Source: Endomychus coccineus (taxonomy: Eukaryota > Arthropoda > Insecta > Coleoptera > Endomychidae). Taken from it: a stretch of 64,000 nucleotides of DNA. The stretch is taken from the NCBI GenBank assembly GCA_958510875.1, contig OY294067.1:247767736-247831735 (forward strand), read 5' to 3'. Made by a program: the position numbers and the translations under genes. Numbering within the stretch: position 1 is the first letter of the stretch; every line of letters starts with the position of its first letter. Of the stretch, positions 25,830-36,525 are shown piece after piece. The notes beneath the pieces are model-generated. The model saw nothing but the letters and a program-made list of their open reading frames with translations. It searched no databases and was not told the origin of the DNA.

Positions 25830-26640
25830 CTAAATTATTGTTTCGAAATGACCGATATTAAAATAGAAAATGCAGCAAATGCTGCCTGTGATATTATATT
25901 ACCCGGAAAGTCAAAAAATTGCTATCAACAAGCGTATATTTTTATAGAATGGTGCCAGAGCAAGTGTTTCTGAAATGGCGTTAATGGCAATTTCATGGAG
26001 AAATCAACAAAATTGTCACCAGTGAGTTGATGGTGTGAGTACTCTATGATTGAGGCGAGTATTTTCATATGGGAGAACACGGAAATATTGAAATATTCTA
26101 AACTAGGGGCATCTGAAACTCAAGAATGATGGGTACGGAACCAAAAAATCAAGCGTTTTCACAAGAGAACAAGTCAATAATTTTTTCCTGTAGTCATCTG
26201 ATGACACATATTTGCTTATGAAGGTAGTGACGGTGTTAGGCATTACAGGAGCATGTCGCTCTGATGAGTTATGTAAACTAACGTTGGACAACATCACGCA
26301 CGAAGATTACAGCAACATCATTGTTGTAAGTATTCCTGGCTCTAAAAATGTTGTCATCTAAAAATTGTCTGGAAATATATCACGATAAGATTACAAATTA
26401 AAACTGACAATACACATCTTTATGCGTTATTAATCAGACATATTCTATAATCAACCAGTCGGCAAGAACGCGCTTTTTGTGAGTTTTCTAACAAGGTGGA
26501 GCTGTTTTTGAATCCGGGAAATTCAAAACATATACGACATTCATTTGGGAGAAAGGTTGCAACATTACTGGCTACTACAGAAGTCGATGTTTTAGCGACC
26601 AAGAGACACGATTGGTTTTTTTAAATCTTTGACTACACGA
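25830..26640 (+). pseudogene. Crypton-type tyrosine recombinase, copy 2
   Basis: A more complete but eroded copy. LPGKSKNCYQQAYIFIEWCQ (about 25899-25960) is the N-terminal helix region. A diverged YSM segment follows. KSSVFTREQVNNFFL (about 26147), then MKVVTVLGITGACRSDELCK (26218-26279), contains the first catalytic Arg. Near 26530, RHSFGRKVATLLATTEVDVL gives the H-x-x-R pair and ATKRHDWF replaces the usual H-GGW. The tyrosine region is not clear. The protein would integrate circular DNA through a Tyr nucleophile if intact. Many frame breaks make it dead. Confidence 0.7.
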
Positions 26641-26689
26641 GAGGGAAACCTATAATGTTGGAAAAACATAGTGTGAACCAGCAGTGGAT

Positions 26690-28005
26690 TGTAGGGAGAG
26701 GAGATAGGCATTCCTATTTTTCTTGTAGGTTTGGAGGTTATAAGCATAGGGAAAGACCTCACTAGGTGAGGAGCTCCACAACTTTGCTGTTCGATGAAAA
26801 AATTAAGTCTGGTAGGAAGAAGTTCGACAGGAAGAGCTCGACAGTAATAGGGTGTCTAGTTTGAGCTCGTCTAGACCACCCATCTGGAATCTCTCGTGGT
26901 GGAATAACAGACGAGATTTCTGATGAATCTGTAGAAAAAGGAGATATCTCCCACCTTTCTACAATATTCTAGAGTGGTTAATGAACTCGTAAGTGTGACA
27001 TCATCAATCAAACAGATACTTCTCTTCCGGATATGGTCCAAGAGTTTAAGCGTATGTTTGTGAGCTGAACTCCAAAAATGTGAACAGTACTTCAGGACAG
27101 GTAAAATCTGTGCTTCGTAGATTATGAGGAACTGCTGGAATGTAAAATATCTTGTGACACGGAATAGAAAACCAGGCTTTTGTAAAGCGGTTTTTCCATG
27201 AGAGGATACCGTTGGTGATGATCCCGAGCATTGTTATGAGAGACTTCATAGGGATAGTTGTACCTGAGATCATCCGATCAGGGATTGTGGAATCCGCCTT
27301 CCTGGAGAAGACGGAAGCTTGAGTTTTGCTTGAATCAAACTCTAAAAGATTATCAGATTCCCATTTTGAAATCTTTGCAAGATCTCCATTAATTGCGTCA
27401 ACCTGTCCTTTTTTGTTGCTCCTCTGGTTTCATTGGATGGTATAGGGGCTCTAGATGAGGAAGCGGTATGAAGTGTACATCATCTGCAAATTCGGGACAG
27501 GTGATCACTTCTAGCAGATCCTTGATATGGAGCTGAAAGTTGGTGCCAAGACAGAATCCTCTGAAACACCAGTGTTGATAGCCATTTTATCGGAAGATAC
27601 TCAGTCGACCACCACATGGAGTGATCTATTCGAGAGAAAACTTGATAGTAAGCGACAAAGTTGAGGCGGCAAACCATATGACGGAAATTTCTCAAGGAGG
27701 CTTTGGTACCAGACTCGGTCAAATACTTTGGAGATATCCAATGATACAACTAGAAATTCCCTATATTTTTCAAAAGATTTCTGCCTTCATGTGTTACGTA
27801 CGCAAGCAGGTCTCCTGTTGATATCTGCTAACGAAAGCCATATTGCCGGTTCTTCACGATTTTGTAGCTCTCTAGGTAGGTATTTGATGAGCTCCATGTT
27901 GATTACTTTCTCCATCAATTTAGAGATCACAGATAATAGTGCAAATCCGCGACGATTGCAGGAAGTTATGTTGCTGACAGTCTGTGTAACAAAAATGAAC
28001 TAGCT
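26690..28005 (-). mobile_element. Jockey-like LINE, RT and C-terminal region, degraded
   Basis: Read on the minus strand. LSVISKLMEKVINMELIKYL (about 27970-27880) is the RT fingers region. SLDISKVFDRVWYQSLLEKF (about 27742-27682) is palm motif A with its catalytic Asp. The motif B/C part is broken. TTIPMKSLITMLGIITNGIL (near 27250-27190) is the thumb-side conserved block. A C-terminal region follows. The family resembles the BS/jockey-clade LINEs of insects. No endonuclease is visible, so the copy is 5'-truncated. Stops and frameshifts occur throughout. Fragments of the same family lie at 17885-18115 and 23925-24160. Confidence 0.75.
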
Positions 28006-29814
28006 AACAGAATTCTCCATAACGATACTTCATCTGTACCTTGCAATACAACTACGTTGCATCAGGTTGTTACAGTAGATTAGAAAAACGTGGTAGTTAA
28101 TAAACGTAAGGGAAGTTATCCAAATTTTATTAACATCATTACTAATTATGTTAATTATACTATTAATATATAACGGATCTTTTTATTTGCATTTATGACT
28201 CTGAATCACATTTTACCCAAGGAACGTCAATACTTACCTCCCGACGTCAATAACAACCATCATTTCCCGAGTTAACATAGTGGGAGCAGATTGAATATTG
28301 TTTTATTTTTTGAGTAGGAATGATATTATAAATAGCTAGCTGGTGCATGTAGACGGAACGAGTTATATAATATGAGAATTGGAGACTCCATGCCATGACG
28401 AATTAATCATTGTAAGTACGAAACCACATATTCAGTGATCATTCCTGATTATTAACGAACCAGATGAAATAGTTCACTATTTGGATATATATCACAAATT
28501 TGGAAACCTTCTGCCGAAAATTAATAATTTCTCCTTAAATTATCGTAATGGGAAATGTACAAATCGAATAATTGGAAAATGTACAACTGGAAATTAACCA
28601 TGCAAAATAGCAGAGAATTAGAAACAAATTTTGGAAAATCCTGGTGGTCACGCATTCTTGGAATGAAAAGGTACGGAGGTCGGAGGTCTTCAAGTACAAC
28701 TGAAGAGTACATTGAAGATAATGCGGAAAACAAGATTGAATGTACAAAAATTCTTCATAATGCCAAAAATGAAGAACTTACGAAACCGACATCAACATGT
28801 TATCAAGAAACGAGGAAATCTTGATTGATGAAAATTGAGACATTTCTGAGGTGTGGAAGAGTCCACTGATGCTACTCAATTGCAACGACAAGGAAAATCA
28901 TCCATAAGTGTCGCGCGAGTTTTCAGATGGTGCTAACATCTTGTCTTCAACGTCTATTTTCCAAAATAAGTGTCCTTTGGCAATTGGCAGTTGTAATAAT
29001 TGTTCTCTTAACATTAATGTTAATGAATAAGTTATGGGTAATTGTTACTAAGAAAATTAATTATTGGTTAATTTTGAATAAATTTACTTAACGTTCTAGA
29101 ACGCTAACATAATTATTGTCCAGTTTATCGTTAGCAACTAGTTAATATAACATACTATCTTGGAAACAAACGTAGTAAACAATCAAATAGAGTTCAATCG
29201 AGCAGCAACAACTTCACTAGGGGTATACTTGATCTTCTTTCAACATTAACACAAGAGTATATAGTAGATAATTATTCATTTCCAATTTTTTAACAAACTA
29301 ACTGACGCACCTTCCATTCTTGGTTCTTTCAATCATCGGTAAATCCTATTTTATTTGTACTTGAACATCATCGACTAACTCATTATTTTCGGTAATAACC
29401 AATATCATCATGCATCTAAAAATATATTTTCGGAAAAAGATGATATTTTCAATTGCAATCCAAATTATTTGGAACGTATTCTTAGAACTGGTAGGTAATT
29501 AATTATATTGAATTTATGAATTTTTTTATGGCGTCTTATTTACATTATCACGTCACCAAAACATACACAACCTTTTATCTCCATTAATGATTTTTCACAT
29601 GCAAATATACACGGTGCTATAACATAACAAACGTTATGTTTAGTTTTTATCTTTAAGAATGTGGACTTACTTTTCTAATGGAAAACACGTCTTGACAATC
29701 AGCTGTTGGACAGAAAATGGCATATAAAAATATTAGTCCTATTATATCTCTACACCGTAAACAGCATAAAATATTGTATTCATTACAATCAGCATCCTGA
29801 TTGTAAGGGATGAT
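28006..29814. other. Intronic, no supported gene
   Basis: An 89-residue plus-strand frame at 28555-28824 is charged and lysine/glutamate rich but resembles nothing I know and lacks splice context. The rest is AT-rich sequence without recognisable features. Confidence 0.4.
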
Positions 29815-29988
29815 TGTTGTAACATGAGTTGCTCTATGCACATGTAACATTGTTCTGTGTAGTATGTTAGAAGACATGTAAGTGACTTGACTTGTAGCTT
29901 GTAGCTTGTACGTTGTAATTAATAAATAAGCATCTATTGCATACTATTGGTATCATTTTATTAAATGTTGAATGAGAACAACATAACA
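29815..29988 (+). repeat. 5' LTR of deleted LTR retrotransposon
   Basis: It begins TGTTGTAACAT and ends ACATAACA. It shares with 31135-31283 a long near-identical block starting GTAGTATGTTAGAAGACATG and containing two GTAGCTT units. It carries about 25 bases near 29830-29855 absent from the 3' LTR. The sequence just after it, TGGCGCTGCGAAC, is in the position and style of a tRNA primer-binding site. The 174-base length is short for a Ty3/Gypsy-type LTR. Confidence 0.85.
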
Positions 29989-30065
29989 TGGCGCTGCGAA
30001 CATAGCGAAAATAATAAAGAAACTAAGAAATTGAAGAACTTGAATCAAAATTAGGTAATGCACCA

Positions 30066-31124
30066 GTGTTGACAAATTTTAGTGAAAATTTAGAGAATAC
30101 GATACAATCAGATGCATCAAAATGTGGCCTTGGGTGTGCATTATTGCAAAAAGGGAAACCTGTATTTTTTGCATCAAGAGCCTTGACAGAGACAGAGCAA
30201 AAAAACTCACAAATTGAAAAAGAATTTTTAGGTATAGTTTATGCTACTCAAAAATTTAATAATTTTATTTATGGTAGAAGTGTCAATATACAAACATCAT
30301 AAACCATTCGTGTCAATTAGGAAAAAGAATATAAGCAAAATTGTATCTGCTAGGTTAGAGATTGTACAATTAACGGGAAAAACTGCTGATCATTTGATAA
30401 AAGTCTTTAAAAATTGCTTTGCTGTATATGGCATTCCTAAAGTTTAAGTCTCAGACAATATGTCATTTTCCTTATATAATTTTTTTAAATTTGCAAAAGC
30501 ATGGGGTTTTGAAATAAAAACAAGTAGTTCAAGATACCCACGTAGTAACGGGTAGGTAGAAAGTGCAGTTAAGATTGTAAAGGCTATACTTAAAAAAGAA
30601 AGTGATGTGAACATTGCACTTTTGAATTATAGAAATACTCCTATAGAAGGAATTGGGTTAACTTCAGCTGGAATTTTAATGGGAAGAAAACTCAGGTCTG
30701 AATTACCCACTTTAAATTCAGGTTTGAATAATGTATCAAACAATTATAATGAAATTAGGAATAAATTATTAGGTAAACAAAATTTAATGAAACAATATCA
30801 TGATAGGATAGTTAGAGAAAGGGATGGATTTGAAGAATCAGATGGATCAGAAAGGACAAGGTTTGGGAACGAGGAAAGATTTTGGAAAAGTGTAATACAC
30901 CAAGGTCTAATTTAGTGATTGATAAAAATGGAAAAACGTTCAGAAGAATTAGTTCAGATCTAAGATTTTCTTTAAATAAGAGTGTTATTGGAGATTCTAA
31001 CTTAGGTGACTTTAATAATTGTGAAAAAAATATAATTCCTGAAAATAATAAGTTTTCAAGAGTAGTAAGGAAAAGTGATAGAAGTGTAAAGTTGCCTTCT
31101 AGATTCAGGGATAATGTCCTTTAA
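30066..31124 (+). pseudogene. RNase H and integrase remnants of the LTR element
   Basis: Residues encoded at 30066-30302 (IQSDASKCGLGCALLQKGKP, then FFASRALTETEQKNSQIEKE) are the RT-linked RNase H domain of Ty3/Gypsy pol. It is truncated at about 30300. Another frame then runs into integrase-core sequence (VSDNMSFSLYNFFKFAKAWG near 30450, then SSRYPRSNG and ESAVKIVKAILKK). An in-frame stop replaces the residue after SNG. Frames at 30607-30915 and 30882-31124 cover the integrase C-terminal part, with a NYRNTPIEGIGLTSAGILMG stretch typical of Gypsy integrases. The N-terminal zinc finger and first catalytic Asp are deleted. Confidence 0.75.
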
Positions 31125-31134
31125 GAAAGGGAGA

Positions 31135-31283
31135 TGTTGTAACATCGTTATATGTAGTATGTTAGAAGACATGTAAGTGACTTGACTTGTAGCTTGTAGC
31201 TTGTACGTTGTAATTAATAAATAAGCATCTAATGCATACTAGTGGTATCATTTTATTAAATGTTGAATGAGAAGAACATAACA
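31135..31283 (+). repeat. 3' LTR of deleted LTR retrotransposon
   Basis: It starts TGTTGTAACAT directly after the polypurine tract and ends ACATAACA. It is 149 bases long and lacks the extra block seen in the 5' copy. It includes AATTAATAAATAAGCATCTA, which contains an AATAAA polyadenylation signal (ATTAATAAATAAG). Confidence 0.85.
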
Positions 31284-31945
31284 ATAATGGAGTATATCTT
31301 CTAGGTATTTGTTTTGGAAATGATAATGTTATATTCCGATCTTGGTAAGGATCAAGCTCCCTGTGAGACCGTTTGGTTAAAAGGGCATTCTATATTTTCA
31401 TAATTTCATCACAGTTGAGATGTTATTCGCACAAAAATCAGAACTATATATTGCAGTTTGATCTCTATGGAAGACATGGAAAGTTATTTATTCCGCTTTT
31501 ACAAACATTTCTATAACAATGTCCTTTCGTGCACGACTTTCCTTCCAACTATCCTATAAGATCAATCTTGTTTTTAAAAGCTTATGTTCGCGTATTTTGG
31601 TTGAATCAAACACTGTTGAAACTACTGTTCTGGTGGAAATGTTTTTAACTCAACGAGAAACAATTGCATCATTATTTCGGAAGTAAATGCGAGAAGAATA
31701 TGTTGGAACATAAGGTTGCCGAGTTTAAATTAACACGGAACTAGTTAATTAATTAGAAACTTTCAGAATAGTCAGTTATATAGCTAACGAACTCTGTTAC
31801 TTTGTTGGTTGAACTTTGTGAATTTATCAATTGCATTATATTTTTCGCCATTGACATATCATATAGTATCACACCGAATGCAAGGAAATATTCATTAGCA
31901 AAATTATTTGTAAACTAGTTCCGTACAACTCAGAGTTATATTCAA
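31284..31945. other. Intronic, nothing recognised
   Basis: AT-rich sequence without coding similarity. The segment around 31770 (AGCTAACGAACTCTGT) resembles 3209 (TATAACGAACTCTGT), hinting at a dispersed repeat. Confidence 0.35.
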
Positions 31946-32207
31946 CTAGCTGTTGACCGCAGGGTACGCCCGCAAAAAGAAGGAAAACTGGGTTTCAGTT
32001 TTCCTTAGAAATGGCGAGCGGAATTTAAATATGAATCCTTGACATTCAAAGGAATGGAAATGTTCTTCATATCTGTATAACCAGTGGGGAAAGACGGGGT
32101 ACCAGGCCCTATAATCGATGTGAATCAAATAATAATGTACGTTGAGGTCTTCATGCAATCTATCAGTAGTGTGAATCTCGTCCTTCCTGTAATATAGAGA
32201 AAGAAGA
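31946..32207 (-). mobile_element. Non-autonomous Helitron-like element (3' terminus on minus strand)
   Basis: The minus strand ends GCGGGCGTACCCTGCGG, then TCAACAGCTAG and T. A GC-rich hairpin (GCGGG pairing CCTGC with one G-U) about ten bases before a terminal CTAG followed by T is the standard Helitron 3' end. The proposed 5' end, TCTTCTTTCTCTATATTAC near 32207, begins with TC as Helitrons do, but this boundary is tentative. It has no coding content. Confidence 0.5.
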
Positions 32208-32389
32208 ATTTTGGTGGATTCGTGGTCGTTATAAATGTTGTGCTTTATCTATTAATGTTTGGTGGTGACACGATATTGCTATAAGAGCATACGCTACATA
32301 ATTATTTCAATCCTGAATCAAACAAGAACTTGCTTTTTGATTATATGAAAGAATAACTACTTTGTTTTTATACCACTTTTGTTAATAAT
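32208..32389. other. Intronic, nothing recognised
   Basis: Short unassigned stretch between Helitron-like and Penelope-like sequence. Confidence 0.35.
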
Positions 32390-33340
32390 AACGTGAAGAC
32401 GTAACTCTAGTTTCAACACCGAAGTGCCATTATCAAAAAATATAAAGAAATCAATGAAACAGTTCAAGTATAAATAAAATAAAGTAGGGTTGATATTAGG
32501 GGATCAACGGAAATTCCAAAAACAGGTAGATCATAGGAAAGTACAGTATTACATAGTAAACATAGTAACAATTTGTGAATTAGTGTGATTATAATTTAAT
32601 ATTCTAAGAATTATTTTGAGAGCTGTTTGAAAGACACATGAAAAGATCACATCGCTATAGGTCTAATTGATCATTGAGGATATTTTTATTAGAGTTTTTG
32701 ACTATTGATTATAATGTATTCAATTTGAAACCTCTGGTTTGGTTATGTAAAATGCTTAGGCTATCTGAATTAGGGAAATTATTTCCATTTTATAAAAAAT
32801 GATTAGCAAAGGTTGAGTCGGTTTTGTTGAGTCTAAACGAGCGAAAATGTTCTCCGTATCTTAATTTGACGACACGACAAGCTCTACCCATATAAAAATC
32901 ATCACAGTCTGGGCAAATCATCTTATAAACTCCAGGTTTACTATATTTATTGGTTTTGTCTTTGGCGTTGTATATAAGATCGCAAAGTTTATTTTGAGGT
33001 TTGAAACTGATTTTAAAATTATGGCGTGATGAAATGTTGGCAATATGTTCGCTTACTGGGCCAAAATATAATGTCAAATAGATGAATTTGGTGGATACAT
33101 CTATGTGTTTTGTACGCGGACAAATTTTATGAAAAGTTAATTGTTGTTATTTGCGATTTATTAGTTTAATTATTTGATCTACCGGGAAACCATTATTGAT
33201 GGCTGTTCGTTTTATCGTGTTCAACTCAATAGTGAGGTGTTCTTTTGTTAATGGTACCGGAAATGCTCTATGAATCATTGAGTGATATGCTGCTAATTTA
33301 TGGCTATACCATGAGTTCGGAATAGTGGTACCTGTACCAT
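32390..33340 (-). mobile_element. Penelope-like element, 3' half with GIY-YIG endonuclease
   Basis: Minus strand, from 33340 to about 32390. The RT C-terminal part reads SHKLAAYHSMIHRAFPVPLT and TKEHLTIELNTIKRTAINNG. The frame at 32790-33077 then gives SFKPQNKLCDLIYNAKDKTN, SGVYK-like PGVYKMICPDCDDFYMGRAC, and a final NKTDSTFANHFL. GVYKMICPDCDDFYMG is the GIY-YIG endonuclease core of Penelope-like elements, which use this nuclease with a telomerase-like RT. Near 32400-32430 the minus strand holds TGATAATGGCACTTCGGTG followed by TTGAAACTAGAGTTAC, a diverged relative of the interspersed repeats at 17041 and 59785. The element is truncated and disrupted. Confidence 0.75.
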
Positions 33341-33530
33341 TTTCACCAAAAAATTGAATTCACGTTGGAAACAGAAAAAGATAGAACAATAAACGTTTTG
33401 GACTTAACACTAATACGTGACCATAATGAAATAAACTTCAATATCTACAGAAAACCCACTTGTACAGACATCACTATTTCGAACTCATCATTTAGCCCTC
33501 GTAGCCATAAATTAGCAGCATATCACTCAT
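33341..33530 (+). mobile_element. Penelope-like RT fragment in opposite orientation
   Basis: The plus strand reads FTLETEKDRTINVLDLTLI, RDHNEINFNIYRKPTCTDIT, then SHKLAAYHS before a stop. NVLDLTL and FNIYRKPT-TD are typical of the Penelope RT C-terminal region. The same SHKLAAYHS block occurs on the minus strand at about 33280-33310, so two copies meet head to head around 33340. Confidence 0.75.
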
Positions 33531-33540
33531 AGAATGCAGA

Positions 33541-34250
33541 TGGTTGAAATATCGAATAGAGAGAGTATGGCAAAATATCTGGCAACGGGTGTACCATGAG
33601 GTACAATCCTTGGCCCCCTATTTCTCGTCGTGTACGTGAATCACATTGTCAAATCCTGCTTTTTATATGCAGACGACACTGTTGTTTTGTAGACAGTGGA
33701 GAGCTGGTGTGGAACCAGTAAGCAAATGGTACTGATGCTTGATAAACTGAATTGTTGGTTAGCAATAAACCAACTTTCACTGAGTCTCAGCAAAACAATT
33801 TTCATAACTTTCGGCTCCTATCAAGACAGCTTACAGATACACATATCTTTATCTATAGGAGAAGAAAAATAAGAAGAGTGTCACAAATAAATAATTTGGG
33901 AATAACTATTGATTGCAATCTACGTTGAGAGCAGCATATATCGAGGATCATCGGTAGAACAAAATATCTTATTTCCACCTTTTATAAACTACATAAAATC
34001 TTTCTATTCAAATACTTAATAATGCTATATCATGGATTGTTTTATAGTATACCAGCCTTCTACATTGTAGGGTGGGGTGGTGCATACCAAAATGTTTTGA
34101 GTAAATTAGAACGAATTCAACAAAGAATCTTTAATATCATAAATGACAATACTTTTGTATTAAATATAAGACAATTATTTATAAGAGAATCTTTACTGCG
34201 CATTACTCGCACTTAAAAGAAAATTATCTTGCCTCAACTTTTAAAAACTC
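33541..34250 (+). mobile_element. Non-LTR retrotransposon RT remnant
   Basis: The plus strand reads GVP-GTILGPLFLVVYVNHI at about 33586-33650, then FLYADDTVVL at about 33661-33690 (palm motif C, YADD). LNCWLAINQLSLSLSKTIF follows, and later MLYHGLFYSIPAFYIVGWGG and KLERIQQRIFNIIN (34022-34216). It is the 3' half of a jockey/R1-like RT ORF with several stops and frameshifts. The 5' end abuts the Penelope fragment. Confidence 0.75.
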
Positions 34251-34862
34251 GAAATAATAGTATAAAACTTCGTAAATAAAATCTTTCAATTTATTGCCAG
34301 CAACTTTCAAAGAAATGGATCACACAACAAAATTGATAAGAAAAAATTCGAAAAAATTGTATGTAGTGATGAAAATATCTCTCTTTTCGACAGAATCTAT
34401 TGAGATATAACAAATAATTAGTAAATACATGCATATCATTGTAACTATTTCAAGACTCTTACGAACATTCACTCTAGCTACTTAATACTGGAATGTAATT
34501 CTCAATCCTCCAATGGCAGAACAATAATTACTGAATATAAAATTTTGTTATATTTGTAGCGAGCGATGACAGGCATCGAGTATTAAATTACGCGAAACCG
34601 TTTTAATTGCTAAAAATAAACATGGATATTTGCTGCCTGTGGAGGAATATAAAGCAAATTTTTCATCAAATAAAGCATATTGGTCTATTTACATATCAAA
34701 CGAGCGCGATTTTAATCTCAATGTTTGTTCCAACTTCTGAGTAATGGCTGCTAATTAATATTTACATTACGTTGAATTCTGAATGAGTATTCGATTACAT
34801 TAGTTCAAAATAAACAACATCTTGCAATGTTCACGACTAAAATCTATTTATTTTATTTTCAG
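34251..34862. other. End of intron 1, no gene
   Basis: Probably LINE 3' sequence at first, then ordinary intron. It ends with the acceptor TTTTATTTTCAG at 34862. Confidence 0.4.
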
Positions 34863-34934
34863 CTTAAGGCTTTCTATGTCGACCTGCTCGTTCCTTTGGA
34901 AACAAACTTGGAAAAGGATACTAAAGTTGTTCAG
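34863..34934 (+). CDS. IRSp53: IRSp53 ortholog, I-BAR exon
   Basis: A 72-base phase 0-0 exon, acceptor TATTTTCAG and donor GTGAGA. The 24 codons read LKAFYVDLLVPLETNLEKDT followed by KVVQ. This aligns with the I-BAR segment that in vertebrate IRSp53 reads roughly LKSFHNELLTQLEQKVELD. It joins in frame directly to the 20 residues of the previous exon and to the next. It forms part of the elongated helical bundle that binds the inner face of the plasma membrane. A ~150-base repeat array starts only about 80 bases downstream. Confidence 0.9.
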
Positions 34935-35012
34935 GTGAGAATAAACATTTTCTATTAATTGGTCCGTAATTGATTTTCCGTCTCAAATAACTTCCATTTT
35001 TCATAATGTGCA

Positions 35013-35765
35013 GTGGCTTGTGAAATCGACAAAATTCGCCAATTTCGCACCCTAGTATGTTATTTTGCAATTCACGTGTTTTAGGCATTTCGAGAGCATC
35101 AGGGAGGTTTTCTGGGTCGCTAATCACGAATCCGTAGTCACATTTACTTGCAATCCATCGTAGGGGTAATCAAATCGACAAAACTGGCCCATTTCGCACC
35201 CCTATTTGTTATTTTGCAATTAACGAGTTTTTGGCTTTTCGGATGCACTAAGGAGATTTTTTGGGTCGCCGATCACGAATCCGTAGCCACATTTAGTTGC
35301 AATTCATCGTAGGGGTGATAAAATCGACGAAATTGGCCATTTTTGCATTGACCCTATATGTTATTTTGCAATAAACGTGTTTTTGGCATTTCGAATGCAC
35401 CAAGGGGGTTCTTTGGGTCGCTGAATACGATTCCGAAGCCAGATTTACTCCGAAGTAGTTTTAAAATGCAAAAATAATAAAATTTAGAAGCTTGTGAAAT
35501 TAGCCATTTTTGTGAATTTCCCACCCCTACGATGATATTTGAGTAAATCTGGCTTCGGAATCGTGTTCAGCGACCCAAAAAACGTACTTGGTGCATTCGA
35601 AATGCTTAAAACACGTAAATTGCAAAATAACATATAGGGGTGCAAAATTGGCCAATTTCGTGGATTTTACCACCCCTACTATGAATTGCAAGTAAATCTG
35701 GCTACGGATTCGTGTTCAGCGACTCAAAAAAACCCCTAAATGCACTCGAAATGCCAAAATACCTT
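35013..35765. repeat. Inverted ~150-base tandem-repeat array (copy 2 of foldback type)
   Basis: Three units run forward; TCGACAAAATTCGCC and variants start near 35022, 35174 and 35324 (spacing ~150). Two or more run inverted, with marker GGCCAATTTCGTGGATTTT near 35651 and its relative near 35502. The inverted units contain CGTGTTCAGCGACCCAAAAA, resembling CGTGTTCAGCATCCTCGAAA of the array at 13140-14290. The centre is at about 35460-35500. No coding frame is present. The outer ends are not clearly bounded. Confidence 0.75.
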
Positions 35766-36230
35766 CTTTTTTAGAAAATACAATTCAAGACTTGGAGATT
35801 TCGGGCCATTTTCGCCCCCAATGGGTGGGGTTAGGGTTCTCAAGAGGTTTTAAGGTGTATGAATAATCCTGAGAACCTCCTGGAGCTAATGAAAAAAACA
35901 TTTTTTGATTCGAACCTACATGTTTTTTTTTATTTTCCGGTTCATAGCCTGAACTTGTAAGGGGAGAGAGAGTTATGAAGAAAAGTCACCATATTGAAGA
36001 GAATAATCATCTGTCCGGCCATCGAGTATTTCCTACTCGACCTATACAATGACTCCTTAAGTTTCGGATATTTTCCGACAAGCTGAAAATATTCCTAAGA
36101 ACAATCCTGGAAGCCCCTGATGAAGATCCTTCAGAATACACATCCTTGCGTCCTATCAAGCTTTTGTCAGAGTTGGGCAAACTCTCCAAGAGTTTGAAAA
36201 AACACTTTTCGAGTATCACATCAGCCAGGG
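35766..36230. other. Intronic, nothing recognised
   Basis: AT-rich with some runs of T. A 70-residue minus-strand frame at 36007-36219 reads plausibly (SLIGRKDVYSEGSSSG, RNIFSLSENIRNLRSHCIGR). On the plus strand the region resembles LINE RT sequence (CIQPIKLLSELGKLSKSLKK-like, degraded). Not firm enough to call. Confidence 0.35.
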
Positions 36231-36525
36231 GTCAGGTAGCTCAGTGGTAGAAGCATTCTAATCACTCGCGGGTTTGAATCTCAGTGACGGCGGAATTTTT
36301 CGGATGGCCCGAGAAAGTGGTGAGGCAAGGTACAATAGGCCATTAGGCGTGAGTGTCATCGAGACTGCCCTGTTTGCAGAATCGAGCCCACCACACGAGA
36401 TGGAGCTTTTAGTGAGTATATCTGAGGTGATTGAATTCGAACTCAGGGACTTTCATACTACCTTATGGATTAGGCCCATGAGATGTCCATAAAGGGTTTC
36501 AACCACCTCTCAACAAAAAAAACTT
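36231..36525 (+). mobile_element. tRNA-derived SINE
   Basis: A pol III A box TAGCTCAGTGG at 36237-36247 and a B box GGTTTGAATC at 36271-36280 (one base off the tRNA consensus) lie about 24 bases apart. The tRNA-like head lacks a proper anticodon arm, so it is not a functional tRNA. A ~240-base body with no coding sense follows, ending in CCACCTCTCAACAAAAAAAA. Head plus unrelated body plus A-rich tail is the organisation of a tRNA-derived SINE mobilised by a partner LINE. I cannot name the family. Confidence 0.65.

Larger units (their letters stand above)
29815..31283 (+). mobile_element. Internally deleted Ty3/Gypsy-type LTR retrotransposon
   Basis: Two near-identical short LTRs bound a ~1.15-kb interior. 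The interior carries only RNase H and integrase remnants; gag, protease and RT are gone. A polypurine tract (AAGAAAGGGAGA) immediately precedes the 3' LTR. The flanks ATGAT (29810-29814) and ATAAT (31284-31288) differ at one base and are a plausible 5-base target duplication. The LTRs match closely apart from one indel and scattered changes, so insertion looks more recent than for most neighbours. No envelope-like frame is present. Confidence 0.85.

Noticed and set aside
28555..28824. 89-residue charged protein
   Set aside because: No family similarity, no splice context, and a similarly long frame occurs on the other strand.
29815..31283. Endogenous retrovirus with envelope
   Set aside because: Only RNase H and integrase remnants are present; no envelope-like frame lies before the 3' LTR.
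36231..36300. Functional tRNA gene
   Set aside because: A and B boxes are present but the anticodon arm is too short and acceptor strands do not pair; the long body and A-rich tail fit a SINE.
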